A DNA stretch of 64,000 bases. Source: Thiohalocapsa sp963698775 (lineage in GTDB: Bacteria > Pseudomonadota > Gammaproteobacteria > Chromatiales > Chromatiaceae). The DNA lies in the NCBI GenBank assembly GCA_963698775.1, contig CAVOSE010000054.1, positions 1 through 64,000 on the forward strand, written 5' to 3'. A program made the position numbers and the translations under genes. How positions within the stretch are numbered: the stretch's first letter is position 1; the number at the start of each line of letters is the position of its first letter. The notes below the pieces were generated by a model. It was given only the letters and a program-made list of their open reading frames with translations. It had not been told where the DNA came from and did not search any database. Positions 29,740 through 37,265 of the stretch are shown piece after piece.

Positions 29740-29764
29740 AAGAGGGGCCTTGTCAGGCCCCTCG
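29740..29764 (-). terminator. Terminator-like hairpin after pfp
   Basis: Read on the minus strand: stem GAGGGGCCT / AGGCCCCTC with loop GACA, followed by TTGCATTT. It lies 18 bp after the pfp stop. The T-tract is broken, so termination may be partial and allow read-through to hppA. Confidence 0.7.
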
Positions 29765-29780
29765 CTGCTCGGTGATGTGA

Positions 29781-31034
29781 TCAGACCTCGAACGGCCCGA
29801 GCTTTTTCGCGACCGCCGCGCTGGTCAGGGTCACGTATTTAGGCATGCCTTTCTCGAAGGGCGGGTAGTCCTCGCCGCTGATCAACGGATAGAGATAGTC
29901 GCGGCACTTATCTGTGATGCCGAAGCCATCGTCGCTGATGAAGTCGTTTGGCATGAACTTCTCGACGTTGGCCACCTCCGACAAGGGCGCCTCGCCGACC
30001 TCCCAGACGTAGGGATTGGACGATTTGCGTACCACGGTGGGCATAATGGAGTTGTGCCCTGCCAGCGCGTACTCGACGCCCGCCTTACCCAGAGCATAGG
30101 CCTGCTCGACGTCGGACTTGGAGGCCAGGTGCCGTGCCGCGCGCTGAAGGTAGTCGGCCACTGCCCAGTGGAACTTATAGCCGAAGGCGTCCTTGATGAT
30201 GTTGGCCACCACCGGCGCAGCGCCGCCGAGCTGGGCATGGCCGAAGGCGTCGCGGGTGCCCTGCTCGGCCAGGAAGCGGCCGTCCGGCCAGTGGCAGCCC
30301 TCGGAGACGCAGATGGTGCAATAACCGTGCTGCTCGACCTTGGCCTTGACGGCGGCAAGGAACTTGTCCTGATCGAATTCGACCTCCGGAAACAGCGTAA
30401 CCACCGGGATGCCCTGGTCCGCGACCAGGGCGCCGGCGGCGGCGATCCAGCCGGCGTGGCGGCCCATCACCTCGATGACGAAGATCTTGGTGGATGTGGC
30501 GCACATGGAGCGTACGTCGAACGATGCCTCTAGCGTCGAGGTGGCGATGTACTTGGCCACCGAGCCGAAGCCGGGGCAGTTGTCGGTGATGGGCAGGTCG
30601 TTGTCGACGGTCTTGGGCACGTGGATGGCCTGCACCGGGTAGCCCATCTTTTCCGACAGCTGACTCACCTTATAACAAGTGTCGGCGGAATCGCCGCCGC
30701 CGTTGTAGAAGAAATAGCCGATATCGTGGGCCTTGAAGACCTCGATCAGGCGCTCGTACTCGCGCTTGTTCGCCTCCAGGCTCTTCAGTTTGTAGCGACA
30801 AGAGCCGAAGCCGCCCGACGGGGTGTAACGCAACGCCGCGATGTTTTCCGCGGATTCCTGATTGGTGTCGATCAGGTCCTCGGTCAACGCGCCGATGATG
30901 CCATTGCGCCCTGCATAGACGTTGGCGATCTTGTCGGGATGTTGCCGGGCGGTCTCGATGACCCCGCAGGCGGAGGCGTTGATCACGGCGGTGACGCCGC
31001 CGGACTGGGCATAGAAGGCATTCTTTGCGGTCAT
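29781..31034 (-). CDS. pfp: Pyrophosphate-dependent 6-phosphofructokinase
   Basis: Pfp reversibly phosphorylates fructose 6-phosphate with PPi; in methanotroph relatives it also acts on sedoheptulose phosphates. The 417-aa product has the phosphofructokinase fold: AQSGGVTAVINASACGVIE at the N-terminus, the RYTPSGGFGSCR block, and the substrate block MGRHAGWIAAAGAL. Donor choice is visible: NGGGDSADT has aspartate where ATP enzymes have glycine (GGDGS), and PKTVDNDL has lysine where ATP enzymes have PGTIDND; both mark PPi use. The ribosome site GAGGGG lies 5 bp before ATG 31034. Position next to hppA suggests PPi made in the reverse reaction can be used to pump protons. Confidence 0.95.
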   Translation of the reverse strand: MTAKNAFYAQSGGVTAVINASACGVIETARQHPDKIANVYAGRNGIIGALTEDLIDTNQESAENIAALRYTPSGGFGSCRYKLKSLEANKREYERLIEVFKAHDIGYFFYNGGGDSADTCYKVSQLSEKMGYPVQAIHVPKTVDNDLPITDNCPGFGSVAKYIATSTLEASFDVRSMCATSTKIFVIEVMGRHAGWIAAAGALVADQGIPVVTLFPEVEFDQDKFLAAVKAKVEQHGYCTICVSEGCHWPDGRFLAEQGTRDAFGHAQLGGAAPVVANIIKDAFGYKFHWAVADYLQRAARHLASKSDVEQAYALGKAGVEYALAGHNSIMPTVVRKSSNPYVWEVGEAPLSEVANVEKFMPNDFISDDGFGITDKCRDYLYPLISGEDYPPFEKGMPKYVTLTSAAVAKKLGPFEV

Positions 31035-31076
31035 GTTGTCCCCTCGTTCGTGTTGATTTCTTTAGAGTCTTTCAGA

Positions 31077-31220
31077 TCACCGAGCATCGGGGGCAGCGCC
31101 CCGAAAGGTTGCCAACAGCAGCTCCACGTCGCGGCGGAAACACCCCGTCAGAGTCGCGCGCAGGACCCAAAGCTCGGTCTCGGTGATGCCGGGAAGTTGA
31201 TTCTGCGGCGTTTGGGCCAT
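31077..31220 (-). CDS. Short hypothetical protein upstream of pfp
   Basis: A 47-aa frame from ATG 31220 to TGA 31077, 42 bp upstream of pfp on the same strand. It reads, for example, MAQTPQNQLPGITETELWVL followed by TLTGCFRRDVELLLATF, a plausible small helical protein. I recognise no family. Length and the lack of a strong ribosome site leave real doubt; it could be a leader region instead. Confidence 0.4.
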   Translation of the reverse strand: MAQTPQNQLPGITETELWVLRATLTGCFRRDVELLLATFRGAAPDAR

Positions 31221-31752
31221 GAGTTGCGTTATTGGAACTACAAGCCGGCAAAACTGCGATTTAGACTGGGCCGGCGCGGCAAAGGGCAGCCGCGCTCGCT
31301 AAGGCGGTCCATAAGGGTACAGAATCGGCGGGGTAATCGCATCGAAAATCTTCGATAGTGATGATAGGGCAACACAAGGAAGCGTCGGGGCGATTCGCAA
31401 TCGCGATGGCAACGACAGCAGATCTCGGCGCGGCCTGATCGCGTCTGCAAGCCGCTCCCACGGGGGCGTCTTACTCGCGCGCGATGCGGCAACAGGTGCT
31501 TGGGTTGTTGGCCGATTGCGCGATCAAGGAGTTTTTGGCCCAAACCGCCAAAAATCTGCACTAGCGGGGGCAGCAGACAGAGGAGCTGGTCACGCGAAAA
31601 TCATCGCTATGCAAACGCGCGGATCGCCGAGTAATGGGCTTTGCAGCCATTTGAACTTTAGATAATTTTCTGTTGCCACTTTGGCAGGCCCAGCACCCAC
31701 TACCCTCCATGCGCGTTCTTGTCTGGCACAGTCCCGTTGTCTTTCCCGATGG
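31221..31752. other. Intergenic stretch with REP-like sequence
   Basis: About 530 bp without a recognised gene. It holds a short palindrome GCGATTCGCAATCGC (near 31391-31405) and, at 31433-31464, GCGTCTGCAAGCCGCTCCCA within a REP-like sequence of the GTGGGAGCGGCTTGCAG type. A short open frame on the plus strand (QVLGLLADCAIKEFLAQTAK, near 31495-31560) has coding-like composition but no start or family I can support. Confidence 0.5.
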
Positions 31753-32085
31753 TTACTCCCCGGCCAGGCGACGGATTTCTTCGACCAGCGCCGGCGCCAA
31801 GCGATAGCCGTTCTGAGAGAGACGCTCCAACTCCGGTGTGACGGCCTCGAGCTGTCCGTTGCGTTTGGCGTTCAGCAACAAGCCTGCGGTTCCAACCACC
31901 GGAATGCCTCGGTGGCGGGCAATGGCGCGGCCACGGCGTTCGTCGATGAGCAGGAAGCGGCACAGCTCCTCCATGACGGCGACCGGTACCACGGCGCCTC
32001 CGTACAGCAGACGAAGCAGCTCAATCCGCCCAATGCGCGCCAAGGCAATCAACGGGCCGGCATCGGCGACGACAATCCGGCTCAC
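31753..32085 (-). CDS. DUF3368 PIN-like toxin
   Basis: A 110-aa protein of the DUF3368 family, a PIN-like nuclease group that serves as the toxin of type II toxin-antitoxin pairs. The first acidic site is in IVVADAGPLIALARIGRIEL; the second is in FLLIDERRGRAIARHRGIPV, followed by VVGTAGLLLNAKRNGQL. The catalytic aspartates and the DERRGR motif are present, so it looks active. Its ATG overlaps the antitoxin stop by four bases (32082-32085), giving antitoxin-first translational coupling. Confidence 0.88.
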   Translation of the reverse strand: MSRIVVADAGPLIALARIGRIELLRLLYGGAVVPVAVMEELCRFLLIDERRGRAIARHRGIPVVGTAGLLLNAKRNGQLEAVTPELERLSQNGYRLAPALVEEIRRLAGE

Positions 32086-32414
32086 CGGGCCGCATCCAAC
32101 TCTCCCTCAAGCTCCTGCGGCGGATAGTCGACCGCTGGGATGCCAACTTCCACCAGGACTTCCATGAAGGCCTCTTGGGACAGGCCGGCAACCTTCGCGG
32201 CTTGAGCAAGGGAAAGTTGTCCCGCCTCGAACAGGTTGAGGGCCAGCGCGCGGTGTACACCGTTCTCAAGCAGCCGCCGATCGAACGGAACGGCAACCAT
32301 CGCGGGACGGCCGTTCTTCGTGATGAGCGATAGTTGCCCTCGTTCCGCTTCTGAGAAGAGTTCACCGGAACGCTGACGCAGATCGCGGGCCGTGAATACC
32401 TCCAGATTGTCCAT
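32082..32414 (-). CDS. Antitoxin: Phd/YefM-like N-terminus joined to UPF0175 domain
   Basis: A 110-aa antitoxin. ATG 32414 is chosen because GAGGAA lies about 8 bp upstream; the frame stays open further but without support. The first 45 residues follow the Phd/YefM DNA-binding pattern (TARDLRQRSGELFSEAERG, QLSLITKNGRPAMVAVPFD). The remainder is a UPF0175 domain (ALNLFEAGQLSLAQAAKVAG, then FMEVLVEVGIPAVDYPP), the usual partner of DUF3368 toxins. The combination means one protein carries an operator-binding module and a toxin-binding module from two antitoxin types. It probably represses its own promoter just upstream of 32440. Confidence 0.82.
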   Translation of the reverse strand: MDNLEVFTARDLRQRSGELFSEAERGQLSLITKNGRPAMVAVPFDRRLLENGVHRALALNLFEAGQLSLAQAAKVAGLSQEAFMEVLVEVGIPAVDYPPQELEGELDAAR

Positions 32415-32624
32415 GTTGGATTCCTCAAAAAAGTGCATACAAAGCGTAGCACAATTTTCCAACGCTCCGACGATTCCACGCCAAGGTGCAGGCAAAGACG
32501 GTAGCCGGCCTCGGCGGCGATCTATTGCCGCAGGGCCGTCAAGCATCAAGCCGTGTCGGCGTCCGCCAATTGCATCCGACGCCGGCAGACCTGGAGTCCG
32601 GATCTAAGATTCGGATAAGCTGCG

Positions 32625-33209
32625 TTAGTCCGCTCGGAGCATCGCATCAACCCTGGACCGCTCCGCCAGGTCGCGCAGATACCGCCAAACTGCCCGCGTG
32701 GCCTGGCAATCGTTGATCGCCCGATGGTTGGCACCGTCCCAATCGAAGCCGACATAGTCCGCGGCGACATGCAGCTTCTGCCAGTGGTAGCTGCCATGCC
32801 AGTCGCTCCACTCACCGAAGACCTCGGCGAACTCCCGCATCGCACAACGGATCTCGGCGGAGGCCGCCAGTTCGAAGCGCAGGAAGCCAGCATCGAACGG
32901 CGCGTTGTAGATCACCACCAGGGCATCGCTGACGGCCTCGATGATCCGCGGCCGAAGCTCGTCGAGCGTGGGCGCATCCTGAACGTCTGCCAGCGCGATG
33001 CCGTGGACCCGCTGAGCATCTGGCCAGCTCCAGCACCGGACGGGCCGGACCAGCGTGTCGAGCAGGACTTGGCCGTCCTCGTCCAGGATGCCGATCTCGA
33101 CGATCTCGTCGCGGTCCTTCCTCTTAGGACTCGCCGCGGTACAGCTGCGGTGGATTCCGTTCGATCCAGCGGTAAATTTTTTCGTTGATGAGTGGCTGGA
33201 CGGGGCCAT
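32625..33209 (-). pseudogene. DnaQ-like 3'-5' exonuclease lacking its first catalytic motif
   Basis: From about 33120 the sequence reads as a DEDDh exonuclease: RDEIVEIGILDEDGQVLLDT, RVHGIALADVQDAPTLDELR, ExoII VVIYNAPFDAGFL and ExoIII HRAINDCQATRAVW. The ExoI motif (DTETTG), which should come just before RDEIVEIG, is absent in all three frames; instead the preceding residues (SSHSSTKKFTAGSNGIHRS) are unlike the family. Another frame immediately upstream ends KIYRWIERNPPQLYRGES, which belongs to something I cannot identify. The 5' end seems to have been replaced by a deletion, so catalysis is not expected. An open frame from ATG 33209 exists, hence the coordinates. Confidence 0.7.
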
Positions 33210-33354
33210 CGTTTGCAGCGGCGCTTGCGGCGGGTTGGGGGGTCGTGAATCTCACCGCCGTGCATGCTGCCTATCGCCCCGCCGCTGACCAAAGCCTGCA
33301 ACGGCTTGCTTGCCAACGTTCAGGCCAGTGTCGGCAACGGACTCAGGCCGATCC

Positions 33355-34095
33355 TCAGCTCGTTACTAGGCGCCCCGTCGCCGCGGCATTCTCCTCGGCA
33401 AGCCGCAGTGTGCGGTCGAACAGCGGCTCCAGACCGGCGTCGTGGCTGACGAAGATCAGCGTCGAGCCGGATTCCCTGCATTCGTCGAACAACAGTCGCA
33501 CGAACGACTGGCGCCGATCCGCATCCAGCGACGAGGTGGGCTCGTCGGCAATCAGCACCTCCGGCGAGCCCATCAGCGCGCGCGCGGCGGCGACGCGCTG
33601 CTGCTGGCCGACGCTCAACTCCGTGACCGGGCGCGCCAGCAATTCCGGGTCTGCCATATCCAGGTGCCCGAGCAGGCGCCTGGCCTCGATCGCCAGCTCG
33701 CCGCTGCGCGCCAGCGCACGCCGTCGCCGCCGCTTGGAGAAGCGGCAGGGCAGCGTGACATTGTCGACAACGCCGAGATAAGGGATCAGATTGAACATCT
33801 GAAAGATGTAGCCGATGTGATCGGCCCGGAAATGGTCGCGCTCTGCGCCGGTCATCTGTTCCAATGGCCGACCCAGGACCCGCAGGCTGCCGGCGTTCGG
33901 TACCGTGACACCGGCCAGCAGCCCCAGCAATGTGCTCTTGCCGCTGCCGCTCGGGCCCTCGATGAACAGGCGCTCACCGCGCGCCACGACCAGGCGATCG
34001 AGGGCCAGAACGTCTGGCCCGTCGGTACGCCAGCGAAAGCGCACGCGTTCCAGCAGAACCACCGACGTTCCGGCGTCTCCGGGCTCGGCAATCAC
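33355..34095 (-). CDS. LolD/MacB-type ABC ATPase next to ZrgA
   Basis: A 246-aa ABC ATPase. Walker A EGPSGSGKSTLLG near residue 48, the subfamily motif IGYIFQMFNLIPYL, signature TELSVGQQQRVAAARAL, Walker B VLIADEPTSSLDAD and FVSHDAGLEPLFD are complete. It overlaps the zrgA gene by four bases, matching the ZrgA-ZrgB order of the zinc-uptake cluster known from Vibrio. The FtsX-like permease that should follow is missing: only 145 bp separate its stop from the truncated exonuclease. Without a permease gene nearby the ATPase may be non-functional or use a subunit encoded elsewhere. Confidence 0.88.
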   Translation of the reverse strand: MIAEPGDAGTSVVLLERVRFRWRTDGPDVLALDRLVVARGERLFIEGPSGSGKSTLLGLLAGVTVPNAGSLRVLGRPLEQMTGAERDHFRADHIGYIFQMFNLIPYLGVVDNVTLPCRFSKRRRRRALARSGELAIEARRLLGHLDMADPELLARPVTELSVGQQQRVAAARALMGSPEVLIADEPTSSLDADRRQSFVRLLFDECRESGSTLIFVSHDAGLEPLFDRTLRLAEENAAATGRLVTS

Positions 34096-34673
34096 AATTC
34101 GAGCACGTCGTCGTCCGCGGTCAACTCCACCGATCGCTGGGTATCGGGGGTAATCAATTGCACGCGCAGCCGCCCGTTGCCCGGAAAGGTCTCGAACAGC
34201 GCCAGCTCGAGGGACTTCAGCTTGTCGGGTGCGGTGCAGTCGAAGCCGTAGCCGACCCCGGCATCGGAATGCACCTCGCCGCCACCGCCATGATCGTGGG
34301 CATGGTCATGATCGTGCCCGGCGTCGTCGCCGGCTAGTTCCATGAAGACCTCGACCTCGGTTAGCCGACAGCCGGCCTCGGGATTGGGCAGGAAGGTCAA
34401 TGCCGGGTCCGCAAGCTTGACGCGGGCATCGGCAATGGCCTGTTCTTCGGTGGCGTTGCGCGGCGGATGCTCAAAACCGACGATGTTCGCCGCCGGCCCA
34501 TGCAACTCGATCAGCAACGCGTTCCCATCCACGGCGATATTCAGATCGCCGGCGCCATGCACATGGGCGCCGTGCTCGCGGTGCCCATGGCCGCTTTCTT
34601 CGCCCGCTAGTGCGGGACATGCCAGCACCAGCCCGAGTGCGGAAACCGCCGTAATATCACGCAAACGCATCAT
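34092..34673 (-). CDS. ZrgA-like periplasmic zinc-binding protein (DUF2796)
   Basis: A 193-aa exported protein of the DUF2796/ZrgA family. Start at the ATG pair 34673/34670 follows GGAG and gives a signal peptide MMRLRDITAVSALGLVLACP ending ALAG. Histidine-rich segments flank the fold: HGHREHGAHVHGAGD near the N-terminus and AGHDHDHAHDHGGGG near residue 125. The domain core has LLIELHGPAANIVGFEH and the end LITPDTQRSVELT. It should capture zinc in the periplasm. It heads a two-gene operon with the ABC ATPase and lies 360 bp from zur, so zinc control is likely, though no clear Zur box was seen in its own upstream region. Confidence 0.88.
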   Translation of the reverse strand: MMRLRDITAVSALGLVLACPALAGEESGHGHREHGAHVHGAGDLNIAVDGNALLIELHGPAANIVGFEHPPRNATEEQAIADARVKLADPALTFLPNPEAGCRLTEVEVFMELAGDDAGHDHDHAHDHGGGGEVHSDAGVGYGFDCTAPDKLKSLELALFETFPGNGRLRVQLITPDTQRSVELTADDDVLEL

Positions 34674-34748
34674 CAACTCCGGTGAAGCTTGTGAAGTCAT
34701 AACCCGGCAGAGCCGGAACCAATAACGTGGTCGAAGACGTTGCTCCTA

Positions 34749-34802
34749 GTCGTTGTCGTTTTCGTACTGGTTCGGATATTCGGTCACGACAACGACAACG
34801 AC
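34749..34802. repeat. Long hairpin with GACAAC tandem arms
   Basis: The arm GTCGTTGTCGTTTTCGT (34749-34765) pairs with ACGACAACGACAACGAC (34786-34802) with one mismatch over 17 bp, around a 20-base loop. The arms are built from a tandem hexamer (GACAAC). It lies in the 360-bp gap between zrgA and zur together with the next repeat; no gene is seen in that gap. Confidence 0.75.
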
Positions 34803-34862
34803 AACGAACACTTTTTCGACAGTTCGTTCAAGACTTGCACCGTCAGGGACGATGCTACCCCC

Positions 34863-35055
34863 AGCGAGGCTTCGCCTCAGACCGACGAGTCGTGATCATC
34901 GGTATCGGTATCGGTATCGGTATCGAAATCGCTATCGAAATCGTGGCGAGTGACCCGATACCGATCCCGATCCCGATTTCGAGGAACCGCACCATTCCGA
35001 TGCCACATCGAAACTTGACTCATCTGCAAACACTTGCAGCCCTCAAGCGATCTAG
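34863..35055. repeat. 190-bp hexamer-containing element, copy A
   Basis: Begins AGCGAGGCTTCGCCTCAGAC, continues with a tandem ATCGGT-type hexamer tract (about 34897-34950), then CCGATCCCGATTTCGAGGA, and ends with ACTTGACTCATCT and ATCTAG. A copy in the same orientation lies at 38351-38538. The last bases include the zur stop codon. The two copies exactly bracket znuA-znuC-znuB-zur. Confidence 0.85.
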
Positions 35056-35534
35056 CCCCGCGGCTTCAGCACACAATTCGAGCAGGTCCCGATCACCTCG
35101 ACGATGGGCCGGCGCGGCTTGAAGCCCGTCTCGGCCGCCACCGAGCGCAGGCTGCCGGCGATGGCCTCGTCTTCCAATTCGGTCACTTCGCCGCAATCGG
35201 CGCAGATCAGGAACTGACTCATATGCGGATGCTCGGGATGGGTGCAGCCGACATAGGCGTGCAGGGTCTCTAGCTTGTGTACAAGCCCCTGTTCCAGTAG
35301 AAAATCCAGCGCCCGATAGACTGTCGGTGGAGCGGCAGCAGCGCCGTCTCTGATCTGATCCAGGATCTCGTAGGCCCCCACCGGTCGCCCGGCACGGCAG
35401 ACCAGTTCCAGCACGCGCCGACGCTGGGCCGTGAGTCGGACGCCGCGTTCCCTACACAGCGTCTCGGCGCGTGCCAGCAGCTTCCTCAGCGTCCGTTCCT
35501 CGAGGGTCCCAGCGTTCAGTCCCGGTGCGTTCAA
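35052..35534 (-). CDS. zur: Zinc uptake regulator Zur (Fur family)
   Basis: A 160-aa repressor that senses zinc and shuts off zinc uptake genes. The winged helix is in RGVRLTAQRRRVLELVCRAG and GAAAAPPTVYRALDFLLEQG. Zinc sites are visible as the structural pairs CADCGE (with ICADCGEVTEL) and CSNC (GTCSNCVLKPRG), plus the regulatory HAYVGCTHPEHPHMSQFLIC region. These cysteine positions and its place at the end of the znu operon separate it from Fur. It starts 56 bp after znuB and its stop codon falls in repeat copy A. Confidence 0.95.
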   Translation of the reverse strand: MNAPGLNAGTLEERTLRKLLARAETLCRERGVRLTAQRRRVLELVCRAGRPVGAYEILDQIRDGAAAAPPTVYRALDFLLEQGLVHKLETLHAYVGCTHPEHPHMSQFLICADCGEVTELEDEAIAGSLRSVAAETGFKPRRPIVEVIGTCSNCVLKPRG

Positions 35535-35589
35535 ATGAAACGACCTCGCTCAGCCGTTGGCTGCGTCATGTGGCTGGTCACCAGGTGCG

Positions 35590-36450
35590 TCATATGGTGA
35601 TGGGCGCGGCCAGTGCCGCGCGTCGGGCTCGACGACGCGAAACTAGGCTGGCCGCTACCACGGAGATCAGATACAGGGCCCCGGCCAGCAGGATGATGGT
35701 CGGCCCCGCCGGTAGGTCGGGCCCGTAGGACAGCGCCAGCCCGCCACCGGTCAGCGCGGTGCCGATCAGCGTTGCCGCGAGCATCATGCCGGCCAGCGAG
35801 CGGGTCCACTGGCCGGCCACTGCCGCCGGCAAGGTCAGCAGCGCGATGACCAAGATCAGGCCGACGACCTGGATCATCAACACCACGGTGACCGCCACCA
35901 GGACCAGCAGCAGCAGGTAGAAAAAGGCGACTGGCACACCGCGTAGGCGGGCGAACTCCTCATCGAATGCCACCGCGACGAACTGGCGATAGAACAGTCC
36001 CACCGTTGCTAGCAGCACCAGGTCCAGCGCGGCCATGAACCAAAGCTCACGGGCCGGCACCAACAGGATATTGCCGAACAAGAAGCTCATCAGATCGCCG
36101 GTGTAGCCCGGCGTGCGCGAGATGAACAGGATGCCGACCGCCATGCCGATGGCCCATAGGGCGCCGATGGTGGTGTCCTCGCCGGTGCGCCAGGTCAGAC
36201 GCACCCAGCCGATCAGCAAGGCGGCGAGCACCGCGGCGATCAGTGCGCCTAGCAGCGGGTCGAAGCCGAAGTAGACCGCCGCGCCCATGCCGCCGAGCAC
36301 CGAGTGTGCGATGCCCCCAGCCAGGAATGCGATGCGTTTCACCACGACGAAGGGCCCGATCAGCCCGCAGCCGAAGCTGGCCAGTAACCCCGCCAGTAGG
36401 GCCTGTTGCAGAAAGCCCTGTTCCATCACCGCGGTCAGGAACTCGGTCAT
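35590..36450 (-). CDS. znuB: Zinc ABC transporter permease ZnuB
   Basis: A 286-aa inner-membrane protein with about eight hydrophobic helices, family ABC-3. Characteristic segments are LLASFGCGLIGPFVVVKRIA, FLAGGIAHSVLGGMG (conserved histidine), and the coupling region VAFDEEFARLRGVPVAFFYL. Helices such as VGLILVIALLTLPAAVAGQW close the protein, and the tail SRRRARRAALAAP is cytosolic. The ATG overlaps the znuC stop by four bases. With ZnuA and ZnuC it imports zinc across the inner membrane. Confidence 0.95.
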   Translation of the reverse strand: MTEFLTAVMEQGFLQQALLAGLLASFGCGLIGPFVVVKRIAFLAGGIAHSVLGGMGAAVYFGFDPLLGALIAAVLAALLIGWVRLTWRTGEDTTIGALWAIGMAVGILFISRTPGYTGDLMSFLFGNILLVPARELWFMAALDLVLLATVGLFYRQFVAVAFDEEFARLRGVPVAFFYLLLLVLVAVTVVLMIQVVGLILVIALLTLPAAVAGQWTRSLAGMMLAATLIGTALTGGGLALSYGPDLPAGPTIILLAGALYLISVVAASLVSRRRARRAALAAPITI

Positions 36451-37265
36451 GGCGCAACCTCCGGCATCGGGGGCCGAGCATGCGCATGACGATGTTCGGG
36501 TGGCGCCTGTGGGTTCGGCCCGTGGCTATGCGTATGACTGATCTGCCGTACCTGCTCGCCGTAGAGGTCGCTGATGATCTGGCCGTCGATCTTGTCGGCC
36601 GTGTGGCAGACCAGGGTGCGGTTGAGGCAGGCAACCCGGCTCACGTAGTCGGAGATGAAGGCGATGTCGTGGGAGACGACAACGATGGTCAGGCGTCGAT
36701 TCAGGGCCGCCAGCAGGTCGAAGATTTCCCCTTCCATGCGCTGGTCGATGTTGGCGGTGGGTTCGTCCAGGATCAGCAACTCCGGCTCGCCGACCAACGC
36801 TCGGGCCAGCAGCACCCGCTGCAGCTGGCCGCCGGAAAGGGTCTCGATCTGGCGCTTGCCCAGGTCCGCGGCCTCGACCTCCGCCAGCGTCTTGGCCGCC
36901 GCCGCCCGGTCCGCGGCGCGATAGCGGCCGAACATCGGCCCGATACCGAGCCGCCCCATCAGCACCACGTCCTCGACGCTAATGGGGAAGTCCCGCGGAA
37001 AGGCCGGATATTGCGGCACGTAGCCGATGCGTTGGCGTGCGCGGCGAGGGGTCTGCCCAAGCACCAGGATGCGCCCGCCCTGGGGCTCGAGCAGACCGAG
37101 CACTAACTTCAGCAGCGTGCTCTTGCCGCCGGCGTTTGGCCCCACCAGACCAAGAAATTCGCCCTGGGAGACCATCAGATCGACGTCTTCCAGCACGGGT
37201 GCAGCGCCGTAGGCGAAGCGCAGGTGCTGGAGGTCGATGACGGTCTTGCCGGTGTTGGCGCTCAT
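36447..37265 (-). CDS. znuC: Zinc ABC transporter ATPase ZnuC
   Basis: A 272-aa ABC ATPase. Walker A is GPNAGGKSTLLK near residue 42, then GYVPQYPAFPRDFPISVEDV typical of metal importers, signature LSGGQLQRVLLARAL near 150 and Walker B LLILDEPTANID, with VVVSHDIAFI. The C-terminal 35 residues are histidine- and proline-rich (ISHTHSHGPNPQAPPEHRHA), a possible zinc sensor or reservoir seen in some ZnuC proteins. It overlaps both neighbours by four bases, so the operon is tightly coupled. Confidence 0.95.
   Translation of the reverse strand: MSANTGKTVIDLQHLRFAYGAAPVLEDVDLMVSQGEFLGLVGPNAGGKSTLLKLVLGLLEPQGGRILVLGQTPRRARQRIGYVPQYPAFPRDFPISVEDVVLMGRLGIGPMFGRYRAADRAAAAKTLAEVEAADLGKRQIETLSGGQLQRVLLARALVGEPELLILDEPTANIDQRMEGEIFDLLAALNRRLTIVVVSHDIAFISDYVSRVACLNRTLVCHTADKIDGQIISDLYGEQVRQISHTHSHGPNPQAPPEHRHAHARPPMPEVAP

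Noticed and set aside
34897..34950. Hexamer tract as a CRISPR array or as coding sequence with an Ile-Gly repeat
   Set aside because: Units are six bases without spacers, and the frames it opens are short and lack starts; it belongs to a dispersed intergenic element.
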